DNA of 6,261 nt from an uncultured Eubacteriales bacterium (GTDB taxonomy: Bacteria > Bacillota > Clostridia > Peptostreptococcales > Anaerovoracaceae). Of the stretch, positions 6,057-6,261 are shown piece by piece (positions within the stretch are counted from its first letter, which is position 1; the number at the start of each line of letters is the position of its first letter). Below the pieces are notes generated by a model that saw only the letters and a program-made list of their open reading frames with translations, was not told where the DNA came from and ran no database searches. The DNA is taken from positions 1 to 6,261 of the forward strand of contig UQMQ01000133.1 in assembly GCA_900542245.1 (NCBI GenBank), written 5' to 3'. The position numbers were made by a program, and so were the translations under genes.

Positions 6057-6261
6057 TCATTTCAAAGGGTCATAACCCCCCTCATGCCAGGGGTGACACT
6101 TCAAAATTCGTTTCATACCTAAATAGCTACCTTTGCACACACCGTACTTCTCCAGTGCCTGGATAAAATAGGTGGAACAGGTAGGATAAAACCGACAAGT
6201 AGGCGGAAATAAAGGGGGTGTTTCCTCTTCCTCTGTCAATCCTTCATAGTCACCATTTTCA
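6057..6261 (-). CDS. yidD: Membrane protein insertion efficiency factor YidD (5' end not resolved)
   Basis: YidD is a small membrane-associated protein that aids YidC-dependent insertion; its gene usually lies between rnpA and yidC, as here. The core is clear: FPPTCRFYPTCSTY, then EALEKYG-like QALEKYG, LGMKRILKCHPW and the terminal GGYDP motif. Counting from a TTG at 6239, the family cysteines are C15, C21 and C48. What is odd is the N-terminus. Family members normally begin with a hydrophobic/basic amphipathic helix of about 20 residues ending in a SPL motif before the PP-x-CRFYPTCS segment. Here the same stretch reads ENGDYEGLTEEEETPPL, which is strongly acidic. The frame stays open to the window edge with no ATG or GTG. 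The TTG at 6239 would give 60 residues, but AAGGA directly abuts it, too close for a normal ribosome site. Either the gene starts outside the window, perhaps as a longer or fused protein, or it is a short form starting at TTG. Confidence 0.85.
   Translation of the reverse strand, partial: ENGDYEGLTEEEETPPLFPPTCRFYPTCSTYFIQALEKYGVCKGSYLGMKRILKCHPWHEGGYDPLK

Noticed and set aside
1..6261. Replication origin (DnaA boxes) in this origin-proximal block
   Set aside because: I saw several partial TTATCC sequences but no TTATCCACA-like cluster, and the gaps between genes are too short. The origin is likely outside the window.

Overview
The window holds the conserved block yidD-yidC-jag-mnmE-mnmG-rsmG, all on the minus strand, which lies near the replication origin in Firmicutes (Bacillota). 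It comes after rpmH and rnpA, which would sit just beyond the right edge. A Jag protein, a short YidC without a signal peptide and clostridia-like MnmG/MnmE sequences suggest a Clostridia-like Firmicute. Composition is about half G+C across the block. No genus can be named from the sequence alone.

Layout in transcription order, right to left: the yidD reading frame runs off the right edge (6057-6261). yidC follows (5343-6044), then jag (4462-5313). An 8-bp GC-rich hairpin with a short T-run comes directly after the jag stop. mnmE follows (2921-4381, preferred start) with a weak candidate promoter after the hairpin. After a 70-base gap comes mnmG (967-2850), whose stop overlaps the rsmG start as ATGA. 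rsmG (302-970) ends the run and is followed by a strong intrinsic terminator (255-289).

The genes form two functional groups. YidD, YidC and Jag belong to membrane-protein insertion and an RNA-binding regulator of envelope growth. MnmE and MnmG together modify the wobble uridine of certain tRNAs, and RsmG methylates 16S rRNA. The jag-mnmE hairpin lies between the two groups and may partly uncouple them.

The first roughly 240 bases differ from the rest. They are about 26% G+C by hand count, and one plus-strand frame is open from the edge. It looks like the end of an unrelated AT-rich gene that runs into the rsmG terminator. It may be a foreign insertion boundary or an assembly chimera; the sequence cannot decide. 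I found no tRNA, rRNA, CRISPR array, insertion sequence or DnaA-box cluster, and no evidence of a new multi-gene system. The points most worth a second look are the left-edge junction, the unusual acidic N-terminus of YidD, and the terminator-like hairpin between jag and mnmE.
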